The position numbers and the translations under genes are program-made. Below, piece by piece: positions 43,893-53,318 of a stretch of 64,000 bases of DNA. Origin of the DNA: Pedobacter ginsengisoli (GTDB taxonomy: Bacteria; Bacteroidota; Bacteroidia; Sphingobacteriales; Sphingobacteriaceae). The stretch is taken from positions 62,001 to 126,000 of the forward strand of contig NZ_JASSYX010000003.1 of the NCBI RefSeq assembly GCF_030244015.1. Direction: 5' to 3'. Below the pieces are notes generated by a model, which did no database searches, had not been told where the DNA came from, and saw only the letters and a program-made list of their open reading frames with translations. Numbering within the stretch: the first letter of the stretch is position 1; every line of letters begins with the position of its first letter.

Positions 43893-45077
43893 TTAAGGAA
43901 CTATTTGGCCGAAAAATTTTAACTCCATAATAACCACCTGGCCAGGACTACTATAAGTTTCTATCGCCTTTAGTCGAATGTACCTTACAGCTTCCGGCTG
44001 CTTTTCAAAATAAAAATCAGCACCCAAATTCGTTGCATAATTTATATCCTCATTCGTTTTTTGACCTAACGGTAGATTTGAGGGCTTTAATGTTGTAAAT
44101 TTGCCTAAAAGTGTCCAACTCCCCCAGCTGCCGTCAGGGTTTGGTGAATTTGAACCATACAATTCAAAATCTTTGAGCCCTGAAGCTGTGTAACAATGAT
44201 CATTTGGTTCCATATATTGCTTGAATCTGCTCATCAATACCTTTTTGCCAAAATCAATTGTGATCCATTGCGGAAGGGAAGAAGCATTTGATGAAGCATA
44301 GATCCGTCTATCAGGTAACCCATTCCATAGATTTTCGATATTAAACCCAGGATCCGCTAATGCAACTTGATCCGTTGGTAATACTAATTTCTTATAGGTG
44401 TCGCTTGGTATTTCAATCTCTGGTTTAGGTGTGAGTTCTTTAATGATCGTATCCGACTTATTATTCCAACGGTCACGTATGTACATTGCAAACTTCTGAG
44501 GTGTCGCATCAAAACCACGCGCAGCAAAATCACCAGTAGTAGCTGCAGTATAAAAAGTTCTTACCGTGACCCAATTGCCATTTCCGGTGGAGTCTTTCAG
44601 AATAACAATCGCAAGATCAGCTTTTACCGGGTTTGCTATTTGTACATTTACTCCACCAAAGGTCTCTTTGAAAACAGAAGATTCGAAAACCGACTTTACC
44701 GGAGGCGTTTTTGGCTGGACTTCTACCAGGATCGGCTCTGATTCTTTCTCATTGGCAGCCACGCTATAAACCTTCACAGTATGGACCATCTCATCACCAA
44801 AACCCACCAGGCGCAATGTATCGGTGTATTTTGATGACTTCGCTTCCCTAAATACGCCTTTTTGGATTTCGTATACGGCCTTTACATAGGCCAGGTTTAC
44901 GTCGGATGGTAGCTTGTAGGTCAATATACCACCGCCAGGTGTGGCCTCTACTTTTACATCACTTACCTGCATTGGGGCCGGAGAATTTTCATCTACAAAA
45001 TCCAGCCTCCCTTCTTTAGCACATCCGTACCCCAAAAACGCGATCAATATTGCGCTGATAACATATATGTTCTTCAT
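43893..45077 (-). CDS. Surface lipoprotein with DUF4959/DUF5126/DUF5000-type domains
   Basis: With the ATG at 45077 the 394-residue product has a lipobox (LGYGC). A start at 45122 would overlap the susD stop and spoil the signal peptide. The N-terminal part (DENSPAPMQVSDVKVEATPG, GGILTYKLPSDVNLAYVKAV) fits DUF4959. The C-terminal half (GLPDRRIYASSNASSLPQWI, TIDFGKKVLMSRFKQY) is a discoidin-like DUF5000 domain. It probably binds the target glycan next to SusCD. It lies 38 bp after susD. Confidence 0.82.
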   Translation of the reverse strand: MKNIYVISAILIAFLGYGCAKEGRLDFVDENSPAPMQVSDVKVEATPGGGILTYKLPSDVNLAYVKAVYEIQKGVFREAKSSKYTDTLRLVGFGDEMVHTVKVYSVAANEKESEPILVEVQPKTPPVKSVFESSVFKETFGGVNVQIANPVKADLAIVILKDSTGNGNWVTVRTFYTAATTGDFAARGFDATPQKFAMYIRDRWNNKSDTIIKELTPKPEIEIPSDTYKKLVLPTDQVALADPGFNIENLWNGLPDRRIYASSNASSLPQWITIDFGKKVLMSRFKQYMEPNDHCYTASGLKDFELYGSNSPNPDGSWGSWTLLGKFTTLKPSNLPLGQKTNEDINYATNLGADFYFEKQPEAVRYIRLKAIETYSSPGQVVIMELKFFGQIVP

Positions 45078-45115
45078 TTTATACTTTATTAAATGATTAG
45101 TATTTAAGCCGACGA

Positions 45116-47002
45116 TTACCACCCGAGATTTTGCACCAGGTTTCTATTATTGATAATGTAATTTTCATCTATCGGCCAGAAATAATCCTTTGATCCAAAT
45201 GATTGGTTGTAAACTACTGTAGTTCTGTAATAAGAAATTGGTTCTGTTTGTGAAAGATCCCAGCCTAAGATTTGCTTATTCAACTCAGTCGCAGATTCTT
45301 TCCACCTTCGGAGATCCCAAAGCCGGTGCGACTCAAATGCCAATTCAATTAACCTTTCCTGGTGGATAATTGTACGCATACCATCCTTATTCTGAAATTT
45401 AACAGGATTGGTTGAAAAATTTCCCCAAGATACCGCCACCTTCGGCAGACCTGCACGTACCCGAACTAAATCAACATATTTATTTACCTCTTCACTAGGT
45501 CCTTCAGACTCATTCAAAGCCTCTGCATACAATAAATACAAGTCAGACAAACGCATAATGGGATAAGGATAGCTGACTACAGAATAATCATTTTGTGAGT
45601 TAATCACATTTTGAAAATGTATAAGCTTTTTTAGGTTATATCCCGTTACGGTATTGTAACCATATTTTCCCTTGCCATTGCGCTGTTTAAATTTACTCTC
45701 CAAATAAAAAAGCCCCATGTGGTCATTGTCATCATATCTTCCATGGCCATAATACACAGCACCATCAAATCCCAAATCAGCATAAAATCGTGGTTCCCGA
45801 TCAAAATGCAGTCCTACCGTTGTATATCCTTTATGTATGTACAACTTGTCGGCATCTCCTGAAACACGGAGGTTATAGCGACCGGTATAATCGTAGGTCT
45901 TATCCTCATTGATAGGCACACCGTTGGAGGAATAAAAAAGCTCTGCCATTTTCAATGGAGGCGACAGCTCACCTCTGGTAATTACGCCATCCAGATACCT
46001 TGGATCCCACCAATTGGATATTAATTGCTGCAAACCATCTGTGTTTGATTGTGTATTCGCCCAAATTATTTCGGAATTCCATTTTTCGGTAACTGCTCCA
46101 CTGATGCTCAATTGCGTTTTGATGGTGTCACTAACGTCAAATTGCTGAAAGGACGGATTGTATACATATAGTTTCATACCGACATCACTGCAGGCATCTA
46201 TGGCCTGCTTACAAGCAACTGCAGCCCGATTCCATTTTTCCTGGGAATAAGTAGTATTGAACAACTGAGCTCCATCCGGGTTTTTTAATGCAGACTGATC
46301 AGTATTGCCGTTGAATAATGGACTTGCAGCAGTAACCAGTACTTTCGCTTTTAACGACAACGCTATTGGTTGGGTTATACGACCTGCCTCGGTCGCCGGG
46401 CTGCTAATAGTTTGCGGAAGCCCAGCCGCAGCCTCCTCAAGTAAAGTGGAAATGTAATTAAAGCAGGAATCTACTGGGTCACGAAAGACTTTAACTTCAT
46501 TAACGTCTGCTGAAATAGGTAGATTCGTTTTAATCAGCGGTATTGGTCCGTACATCCTGACCAGGTTGAAGTGGTAATACGCTTTAAGAAATTTTACTTC
46601 TGAAATCCATCGGGTCTTTTCCTCAGGCTGCATATCAGGAACTTTTCCAATATTTTCAAGAAAAATATTACAATCTCTAATCCCTTGATACATCGGCTGC
46701 CATCTATCGCCCAATGGGCCTACTTTACTTTGAAAACCCTTTGCCATATCCAAATAGGCACCTCTTTCAGGTATCTGCCAAAGCTCATCTCCTCCGACCA
46801 TTGCCGGATCATCTCCCAATTGTCCCTGCCTAGGCATAAATGAATAGCAAGTATAGAGGAATTTCATGGCCTGCGTACGCATCGTAAAAGCGTTATCAAT
46901 AGTTGCGACATTGTCAGGTACTACATCCAAAAATTTCTTACAGGAGTTTAAAATGATCAAAATGAACGGTGCAAAAACTCCGATTATTATATATTTTCTC
47001 AT
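45116..47002 (-). CDS. SusD/RagB-family surface glycan-binding lipoprotein (pair 2)
   Basis: The 628-residue protein has a lipobox (ILNSC). SusD-type helices include EVKFLKAYYHFNLVRMYGPI and MRLSDLYLLYAEALNESEGP, and the terminal motif IIHQERLIELAFESHRLWDL is followed by RRWKE. It is larger than the SusD of pair 1 (514 residues) and only distantly similar, so the two pairs probably take different fragments. It starts 48 bp after the susC2 stop codon. Confidence 0.95.
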   Translation of the reverse strand: MRKYIIIGVFAPFILIILNSCKKFLDVVPDNVATIDNAFTMRTQAMKFLYTCYSFMPRQGQLGDDPAMVGGDELWQIPERGAYLDMAKGFQSKVGPLGDRWQPMYQGIRDCNIFLENIGKVPDMQPEEKTRWISEVKFLKAYYHFNLVRMYGPIPLIKTNLPISADVNEVKVFRDPVDSCFNYISTLLEEAAAGLPQTISSPATEAGRITQPIALSLKAKVLVTAASPLFNGNTDQSALKNPDGAQLFNTTYSQEKWNRAAVACKQAIDACSDVGMKLYVYNPSFQQFDVSDTIKTQLSISGAVTEKWNSEIIWANTQSNTDGLQQLISNWWDPRYLDGVITRGELSPPLKMAELFYSSNGVPINEDKTYDYTGRYNLRVSGDADKLYIHKGYTTVGLHFDREPRFYADLGFDGAVYYGHGRYDDNDHMGLFYLESKFKQRNGKGKYGYNTVTGYNLKKLIHFQNVINSQNDYSVVSYPYPIMRLSDLYLLYAEALNESEGPSEEVNKYVDLVRVRAGLPKVAVSWGNFSTNPVKFQNKDGMRTIIHQERLIELAFESHRLWDLRRWKESATELNKQILGWDLSQTEPISYYRTTVVYNQSFGSKDYFWPIDENYIINNRNLVQNLGW

Positions 47003-47050
47003 AAATTGTCAATTATTGATTTTAGAAACACCATTGTTCCAAAATCCATC

Positions 47051-50000
47051 TTATTTAAATGATAGGTTGATGCCAAAATTAAACACCCTTTGAATCGGAT
47101 AACCCAGACCTTCCCCGCCCATCTCTACATCCCATAAGTCGAACTTGCTAATGTTGAACAGATTAGTTGCGTTAGCATATATTCTGAAATTTCTAGTATG
47201 AAGTCTTCTCTGGATGCTTTCGGGAAGTTTGTAACCTATTTCAACCTGCTTCAGCCGCAGAAAACCTCCATCGCGCATAAACCAGGTACTTCTTTGGTTA
47301 TTATTTTCATTTATAGTCGGGCTTAGTCGCGGCCATAACGCATATACATCCCTAGAATCTTCAGACCAGTGACTGTCAGCGTAAGCCTTTATTAATTGCG
47401 TCTCGTTATCGAATGGTGAGGTCTTGCGCGAATCAATCCAAAACGATTCATTTGACAATCCCTGGAAGAAGGCAGAAAAGTCGAAACTTTTAAATCCAGA
47501 AGAGAAACCAAAACCATAAACTATTTCTGGTAAGGTTGGGTTACCGATGGGAACCATGTCTGCACCTGTGATCTGGCCATCGCGATTTACGTCCGTGTAT
47601 TTTATATCTCCGCCGCCGTAAGGACCAAAGTTCTGTCTGGGAGAGTTTCGTGCTTCAACATCATCAACAAACAAACGCTCGGCAATAAATCCATATTCCT
47701 GAAAAATGGGGTGTCCAATCCGGCTGCGATATTTCTCGTTATATACAGGTTCCTCATAAACGGTAAACTTACTTCGTGCATAGGTAAAGTTCCCGGTTCC
47801 GGTAATCCAAAAATCCTGACCAACGTTTTGAGTATATTCAAAAGAGAGATCTGTTCCCTTTCCCGAAGCCTCACCAACATTTGCCCTGACCTCGGCAGTT
47901 AAGCCCATCGTTACAGGAATGGCTGCACGAGTCATTAATATGTTTTTACGTTGTTCTGAATAAACTTCGGCAGTTATTTTTAATTTATCAAAAAACCCTA
48001 CTTCCAGGGCTAAGTTGGTTTTAGTAGATTTTTCCCAGCTTATGTCCTCATTGGCATATCTGGAAATGTTTACTCCAGGCAGAGAATGGCCCGCTCCCAG
48101 CCCATTACCGAAGTAAGCAGCTCTTTCAAATGCGTTCATATTAACGTTAGAAAGGTAAAAGAAACGGTCACGGTCAGTACCTATAGCATCATTACCGATC
48201 AAGCCATATGTTGCTCGCAGTCTAAGACTATTTACGACTGATTTCATCTTACTGAAGAACTTCTCGTTTGAGACCGTCCAGGCCACACCGGCAGATGGGA
48301 AATAACCAAATCTGCGTTTCTCTGCAAATCTTTCTGATCCATTATAGCCAAAGTTGTATTCTAAATAATACCGGCTGTCATAGTTATAAGTTGCCCTGCC
48401 AGAAAGGCCCATGTTTCTCGAGGGCAGCGATTCCTGCAGGTCACGTCCGTTTGCGCTAAGATTGTTCTGCAGCATGGTAACTAGTAGCGCACTCACTCCG
48501 TGTTTATTAAAAGTACGACTGTAATTTAATTGTGATTGCGCATAAAAGACAGAATTCAGCACCCTTTCCCCTGGACGATAATCTAAATATTCCGTCCCAG
48601 TATCTTCATTCATTCCATCAATAGAATAGGTATTGTCCTCAGGGTTGTAACCGATTAGATTATAGTAGTAGGGATTGTAGGCCCGGCTAACATCAAAAAA
48701 GGCTGCACGGTTGGTGTTTGCCATCATTTGAAAATTAAGGCCTTGGGTCACGAAAGACAGGTCTTGCTTAAGTTCCAATTGTGCAAGCATTAGTGATCTT
48801 GATGAGTCCTTGTAACCACTTACCAAATCCGCATATGGATTTAAGTAGTTCTTACCGCCTACGTCCGAATTTCCAAACATAATGTGTTTGACGAACTGGT
48901 GTTGTTCATCAAGAGGGTAATACTGTGGAAAAAGCACAGGGTTAGATCGTACTACCTTTTTATACATATCTGCGCCACCGTCTCTGGGCCCAGTATATTC
49001 GTCAAAACTACCGCTTAAGCGAACCACCATCTCGGTAGTTTTCGTCAGATTAATGTTAACGTTAGAGCGGAGTGAATAACTAGTTAAGTCAATATTGTTA
49101 TTAAAGTTATTTCGTGGATCTACCTTTAGCAATCCATTGTCTTTGTTTAAGGCTCCGGAAACAAAATATCTCGCAACCTGGCCGCCTCCACTTACGTTTA
49201 AGTTATAGCGCTGATTTGCGGTGTAGTCTTTGAATACCAGTTCTCTCCAATCATTTGCAGGATAGATATAGGGGTTCACGCCAGCAGCCGTATTTGCAAT
49301 TTTTTCGTCGCTGTACAAAACCTGTCCTAAAGGATTGCGAGTCAATACTGCTTCGTTGGCCTGTTTCATAAAAGTGACCGGGTCAGCCAATTCGATATCC
49401 CTCACTGAAGATGACAGGGAATTTTCTACCCGGAGGGAGATCTGCGCCTTGCCGACTGCGCCTTGTTTTGTAGTTATTAATATTACCCCATTAGCACCAC
49501 GCGCACCATATAGAGCTGTCGAAGTAGCGTCCTTCATTACAGAAAAACTAGCGATGTCATCTGGCTGCAGCCGTGCGAGTTCTGTCGTGCCAACTTCCAT
49601 GTTATCGATTAATATCAACGGGTCATTTTTATACCCAAAAGTAGTGACCCCCCGAATGAAGAAATTGGCATTGTCATTTCCCGGTTCAGCACCACGCTGA
49701 AACGCAATCATGCCAGGAATCCGCCCGGCCAGTGCAGTCGTCAGATTACTGGACGGAATTTTAAGGTCCGACACTTTAACAGAAACTACCGAGCCAACCA
49801 GATCTGTTTTTTTTTGCGTACCGAAAGCCACGACAGCGACTTCTTCAAGCGAATTGTCTGAAATCAACTTGATATCGAGAGTTTTATTACTGCCGACAGT
49901 TACCTTTTGTGTCTTATATCCCACATAGGAAAACGCCAGCACTTCTGAGTCACTACTAACCTGTATACTGTATTTCCCTTCCTGATTAGTTGTTGCAGCT

Positions 50001-50227
50001 CTAACAGGAACTGATGATTCAACTTTGACGGTTACATTTGGAATGGGAAGTCCAGACTCGTCGTTCACTGTTCCTGTCAGCACCCGCTGAAAAAGACTAG
50101 AATTATTGTTAATTTTATAGAGATTGTTTTCTCCGTTAAATACCCCCGTCTTTCCCGCATTTGCAGCAGATACATAATAAGCACTGCCCAAAATGGAGTA
50201 TACGAGGAGAATAAGTATTTTTTTCAT
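47051..50227 (-). CDS. SusC/RagA-family TonB-dependent transporter (pair 2)
   Basis: The 1058-residue protein has a signal peptide (ending YYVSAANA). A CarboxypepD_reg-like domain (VLTGTVNDESGLPIPNVTVK), the VAVVAFGTQKKTDLVGSVVS segment, a plug (TSTALYGARGANGVILITTK) and a long barrel ending FNFGINLSFK follow. It has no STN domain. It heads the longest unit of the locus (susC, susD, two lipoproteins, GH78, perhaps the 37176 glycosidase). The 5' region contains the shared activator motif about 400 bp upstream, so a long leader is predicted. Confidence 0.95.
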   Translation of the reverse strand: MKKILILLVYSILGSAYYVSAANAGKTGVFNGENNLYKINNNSSLFQRVLTGTVNDESGLPIPNVTVKVESSVPVRAATTNQEGKYSIQVSSDSEVLAFSYVGYKTQKVTVGSNKTLDIKLISDNSLEEVAVVAFGTQKKTDLVGSVVSVKVSDLKIPSSNLTTALAGRIPGMIAFQRGAEPGNDNANFFIRGVTTFGYKNDPLILIDNMEVGTTELARLQPDDIASFSVMKDATSTALYGARGANGVILITTKQGAVGKAQISLRVENSLSSSVRDIELADPVTFMKQANEAVLTRNPLGQVLYSDEKIANTAAGVNPYIYPANDWRELVFKDYTANQRYNLNVSGGGQVARYFVSGALNKDNGLLKVDPRNNFNNNIDLTSYSLRSNVNINLTKTTEMVVRLSGSFDEYTGPRDGGADMYKKVVRSNPVLFPQYYPLDEQHQFVKHIMFGNSDVGGKNYLNPYADLVSGYKDSSRSLMLAQLELKQDLSFVTQGLNFQMMANTNRAAFFDVSRAYNPYYYNLIGYNPEDNTYSIDGMNEDTGTEYLDYRPGERVLNSVFYAQSQLNYSRTFNKHGVSALLVTMLQNNLSANGRDLQESLPSRNMGLSGRATYNYDSRYYLEYNFGYNGSERFAEKRRFGYFPSAGVAWTVSNEKFFSKMKSVVNSLRLRATYGLIGNDAIGTDRDRFFYLSNVNMNAFERAAYFGNGLGAGHSLPGVNISRYANEDISWEKSTKTNLALEVGFFDKLKITAEVYSEQRKNILMTRAAIPVTMGLTAEVRANVGEASGKGTDLSFEYTQNVGQDFWITGTGNFTYARSKFTVYEEPVYNEKYRSRIGHPIFQEYGFIAERLFVDDVEARNSPRQNFGPYGGGDIKYTDVNRDGQITGADMVPIGNPTLPEIVYGFGFSSGFKSFDFSAFFQGLSNESFWIDSRKTSPFDNETQLIKAYADSHWSEDSRDVYALWPRLSPTINENNNQRSTWFMRDGGFLRLKQVEIGYKLPESIQRRLHTRNFRIYANATNLFNISKFDLWDVEMGGEGLGYPIQRVFNFGINLSFK

Positions 50228-50581
50228 ACTTTTACACCTGTTTAAATGTTAATTGTTTGCGGTTACGGAACCTGGTTCTAGCCTATTTTCCGGTCTGCGT
50301 TAAGAAAAACTACATGCATTTGAATATGTCTTTTGAGTGCTTTTTGCAATGAAGGCACTTAAAAGACTGTTTTTGATAGCGGTTATATCATAAAATCCTT
50401 TCTTTAAAAAATATACGGTCTAAATTTTGGGGATTGGTTAGTTTGGTTTGGGCGATCTTCTACTTATAGGTATAAAATTTTGATATTAAACAATAAGCGC
50501 CAACCTAATGCAGCGTCTCTGTTATATTTGGTTATTTACACTATCATCGGCATCCTAACCATACCGAATCAAATGTTAACC

Positions 50582-50645
50582 CAAAGATAAACTGTAGCGA
50601 ATTTCCGCAAACGCCCATTATGACAATAAATTTGTACTTTTTGAT
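50582..50645 (-). promoter_or_regulatory. PUL activator motif and -7 box upstream of susC 2
   Basis: On the minus strand ATCAAAAAGTACAAATTTA begins at 50645. TATCTTTG (TAnnTTTG) lies at 50589-50582, 47 bp after the AAAAAG core. The start codon is 355 bp further on, implying a long 5' leader for the susC2 operon. Confidence 0.7.
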
Positions 50646-50717
50646 TAAACTTTGTTGTCGATATGGATTACTCCAACGCATTTAATTGCTATATTTAAAA
50701 GTACTTTAGATTTATTT

Positions 50718-50843
50718 ATGAATAATAAACAAAAAAAGGACTGGAAAAACCATCCATGGACAACATATAGAAACTATTATGATTGGAAAATTCAGGTGAT
50801 AGCTTTCTTTATAATGTTGATAGTAATTATATTTTTCTCATAA
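50718..50843 (+). CDS. Possible small membrane protein (41 residues)
   Basis: The frame from ATG 50718 gives a charged N terminus (MNNKQKKDWKNHPWTTYRNY) followed by one hydrophobic helix (IQVIAFFIMLIVIIFFS). That is a plausible single-span micro-protein. It is divergent from the susC2 operon. No ribosome-binding site or homologue is evident, so it may be chance. Confidence 0.35.
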   Translation: MNNKQKKDWKNHPWTTYRNYYDWKIQVIAFFIMLIVIIFFS

Positions 50844-50861
50844 AAGGGATCTTTTAACCAG

Positions 50862-51080
50862 CTATGGCATCTTAGATGATCTTTGAGTACCGCTTGCATA
50901 CAAAACTGCCTGGCGCACCAGTATACCGATACCACGCCTAAGACAACATAGTCCAGCTTTTTCAAACCCTGTCTCATCGCCATTCAGCGAAATGAAACCC
51001 GGCAATTCCTTCCAATCGGAAATAAGATTTAATCTTTTGCTGAAATACTCGACAATTGATTGTCGCCATTCTGTCATCAT
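50862..51080 (-). CDS. Hypothetical 72-residue reading frame downstream of GH130
   Basis: The frame begins 8 bp after the GH130 stop codon on the same strand (MMTEWRQSIVEYFSKRLNLI). No domain or known family is recognised. Codon use gives no strong support, and an alternative frame overlaps it. It could be a decayed gene or chance. Confidence 0.2.
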   Translation of the reverse strand: MMTEWRQSIVEYFSKRLNLISDWKELPGFISLNGDETGFEKAGLCCLRRGIGILVRQAVLYASGTQRSSKMP

Positions 51081-51088
51081 AAAGCAGA

Positions 51089-52138
51089 TTAAATTTCCAG
51101 GCTTTGCAGGATCTCGCTGATGGAGAACCTGGCACCACAGACAAATTCATCAGCTGCCCCGTAATAAATAGTCAGCTCATCCCCATTTACAAGATGGCCG
51201 TTGGTAAAAACCACAAAGCCAAAAAAACCGCTGAGTTCGTAATTTTCAGTGGGAACCATGATGGGTTCAATGCTTCTTGAAATAACTTTAGAGGGATCCT
51301 GAAGGTCCAGTAAAAAAGCGCCAAGGCAATAGCGGTGTTCTGCTGTTGCGCCATGATAAATTTCCAGCCAGCCTTTTTTAGTTTTTATAGGCGCAGCACC
51401 AGCCCCAACCCTGGCGCTGTCCCACATGCCCGGGCGTGATTTAACGATGCATTTGTGGTTGCCCCAGTGTAATCCGTCAGGCGACTCGGCCAGCCAGATA
51501 TAGTTTCCTCCGATGTCTTTGCTGCTGGGGCGGTGCAAAGCGTAGTACTTTCCGGCGATCCGTTCTTCGAATATTGCGACATCCTTATTATGGGGAGGCA
51601 GGATCATGCCTTTGCGGTCAAAATGCTTCCAGTCCCGGGTCGTCTGCAGTCCCACGCCGACTCCGCTGTCCGAGACAGCTGTGTAAGTCAGGTAATATTG
51701 ATCTTCTAAAAAGGAAACTCTGCAGTCCTCAATTCCATAACGTTCCAGTTTTCCTTTACCAAATAACCCTGGATAGTCCTCCTGTTCAGCAAAATGGATC
51801 CCGTCCGTGCTGCTGAGCAGCCTCAGGTGAGATACGGTGGTCAGGTAATCCAGGCCCTGATAATTAAACACCCTGGGATCGCTTGCGATCAGGTCCGGAT
51901 CATTCAAAGGCACTTCAATAATTTCCAATTTCCCTTCCTCACTCAGCACCGGGATAAATGCCCAGCCCTCCACCTGTTTGATACTTTCGGCGACCCTGAC
52001 CAGCAGCCAGATCTTGCCTTCAAAGGTAAACACACCGGGGTTGAGCAGGCAGATGACCTGCAGCTCCTCAGCACTGGGGCGTACATCTTTAGGCAACAGC
52101 AAAGGATTCTGCGGAAAACGTTTGGCCAGGTCTTTCAT
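51089..52138 (-). CDS. GH130-family beta-mannoside phosphorylase/hydrolase
   Basis: The 349-residue cytoplasmic protein (no signal peptide) has a five-bladed beta-propeller pattern. Family motifs are NPGVFTFEGKIWLLVRVAES, an acidic ED-C-R in YGIEDCRVSFLEDQYYLTYT, PPHNKDVAIFEERIAGKYYA, followed by LHRPSS, and WLEIYHGAT...YCLGAFLLDL. Members cleave or phosphorolyse beta-1,4- or beta-1,2-mannosides. The lack of a signal places its substrate in the cytoplasm. It is outside the rhamnosidase locus (divergent intergenic features lie between), so a link to it is not established. Confidence 0.88.
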   Translation of the reverse strand: MKDLAKRFPQNPLLLPKDVRPSAEELQVICLLNPGVFTFEGKIWLLVRVAESIKQVEGWAFIPVLSEEGKLEIIEVPLNDPDLIASDPRVFNYQGLDYLTTVSHLRLLSSTDGIHFAEQEDYPGLFGKGKLERYGIEDCRVSFLEDQYYLTYTAVSDSGVGVGLQTTRDWKHFDRKGMILPPHNKDVAIFEERIAGKYYALHRPSSKDIGGNYIWLAESPDGLHWGNHKCIVKSRPGMWDSARVGAGAAPIKTKKGWLEIYHGATAEHRYCLGAFLLDLQDPSKVISRSIEPIMVPTENYELSGFFGFVVFTNGHLVNGDELTIYYGAADEFVCGARFSISEILQSLEI

Positions 52139-52284
52139 GTTTCTAGTTTAGGTAGTTATGATTGCTACAAACAATACAGAAGTACTTCAAAAGATACGCG
52201 GGCTTAACCGGTTAACAAGAGAAGCCATAGCACGAGCAATTCTAATTAGAATTGTTGTCAGCAGTCCCTAATAAATCCCCGATA

Positions 52285-52569
52285 TCAGGAATCCGGAGCC
52301 CTTAATTCATCATCTGCTAACGAATTCTTCCAGGAATCATTTTGATCTTTCTCCTGGACTGGTCCTGTCAGATTTGCTTCCGGATCGCTGCCGATGTTCA
52401 GGTCGTCACCGGGCTCTCTGTATGTATCATCTTCCGGCGCAAGATCGCCTGAACTGCCGATAGTTTCCCAGTCGGCCTTTGCATTCTGCTGCATCTGATC
52501 AAGGTGCTCAGTTTGCCTGGCACTTTTTTTTACCTTAACCGCATTCGGCCCTTGAATTTTACCGTCCAT
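52285..52569 (-). CDS. Small acidic hydrophilic protein (94 residues)
   Basis: The product is highly charged, with many Asp, Glu, Asn and Gln, no hydrophobic core and probably intrinsic disorder (WETIGSSGDLAPEDDTYREP). I recognise no domain. It follows the DUF2383 gene by 12 bp on the same strand, so the two are likely co-transcribed. Together with the 47-residue protein at 53175 it forms a group of small, hydrophilic, possibly stress-related proteins. Confidence 0.6.
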   Translation of the reverse strand: MDGKIQGPNAVKVKKSARQTEHLDQMQQNAKADWETIGSSGDLAPEDDTYREPGDDLNIGSDPEANLTGPVQEKDQNDSWKNSLADDELRAPDS

Positions 52570-52581
52570 GTTTTCATAGTA

Positions 52582-53046
52582 TTAATCATTTAAGTTATCA
52601 ATCCGGTGGTGATAAGTTTCTATTTCGCTAAGAGCCTCCCGGATCGCGGTGCGTTGACGCTGCAGCAGCTCAATGTGGTCTGTATGAGTCGCAGGATCAT
52701 CTAATACAGCATCAAACTTTTCAATAGCGGCTTTCTCGCCGGTTTCAATAGCGCCAAGTATTGCTGAGTCTTCCTTACTGCTGAAGGCTTGTTTAATGTC
52801 AATCCAGGTACGGTGCAAAGCTCCCAGGACCCCGCCGCTTTCATTTTCAGATTCTCCCCCATGGGCCGCCAGATGCGTCTTCAGTTCTTCGGCAAATGCT
52901 GATCGCTGGGCGGCGTAATTCAGGAAAAGCCCTTTCAGTTCAGTACTGTCAGTGGTTTCACTTGCAGAGGCATAACCCTCTTTACCATCATTTAGAATGT
53001 TTATCAGTCCCTTTAAATCGCTGATTATTTCATCATTATGTCCCAT
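52582..53046 (-). CDS. PA2169-family four-helix-bundle protein (DUF2383)
   Basis: The 154-residue protein is wholly alpha-helical. It matches the DUF2383/PA2169 family: IISDLKGLINILNDGKEGYA, GLFLNYAAQRSAFAEELKTH, GVLGALHRTWIDIKQAFSSK and EAALEK-type IEKFDAVLD. The fold is ferritin-like, and family members are often linked to general or envelope stress. Metal-binding residues are not obvious. Confidence 0.85.
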   Translation of the reverse strand: MGHNDEIISDLKGLINILNDGKEGYASASETTDSTELKGLFLNYAAQRSAFAEELKTHLAAHGGESENESGGVLGALHRTWIDIKQAFSSKEDSAILGAIETGEKAAIEKFDAVLDDPATHTDHIELLQRQRTAIREALSEIETYHHRIDNLND

Positions 53047-53174
53047 AGTATATTCATAGTTAGTTATTTGGATAACCCCGAGAGCACTAGAATGTTTTAA
53101 AATCCGAAAATATCGCTTTTGGGAACACTGAAACTTCCCTTTAAAACGGTTGTTACATAATAAACATCCTAATT

Positions 53175-53318
53175 ATGAAATTACAGACGCACGAACATCC
53201 AGAAGTGTCCGGGGAAGATGCTGCGTACACAGAAGGCGAAAAGGAATTTGCAGATGGTCAGGGCACCCACCTTGACGAAGAAATAGATACTGCTGCCAGG
53301 GATTCCTCAATTCAATAA
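53175..53318 (+). CDS. Small acidic protein (47 residues)
   Basis: The frame from ATG 53175 reads MKLQTHEHPEVSGEDAAYTE, then GEKEFADGQGTHLDEEIDTA, ending AARDSSIQ. It is very acidic and uninterrupted, in the intergenic space of a stress-protein group. Its last 12 bases overlap the converging flavin reductase gene. It resembles in character the neighbouring 94-residue protein. Function unknown. Confidence 0.5.
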   Translation: MKLQTHEHPEVSGEDAAYTEGEKEFADGQGTHLDEEIDTAARDSSIQ

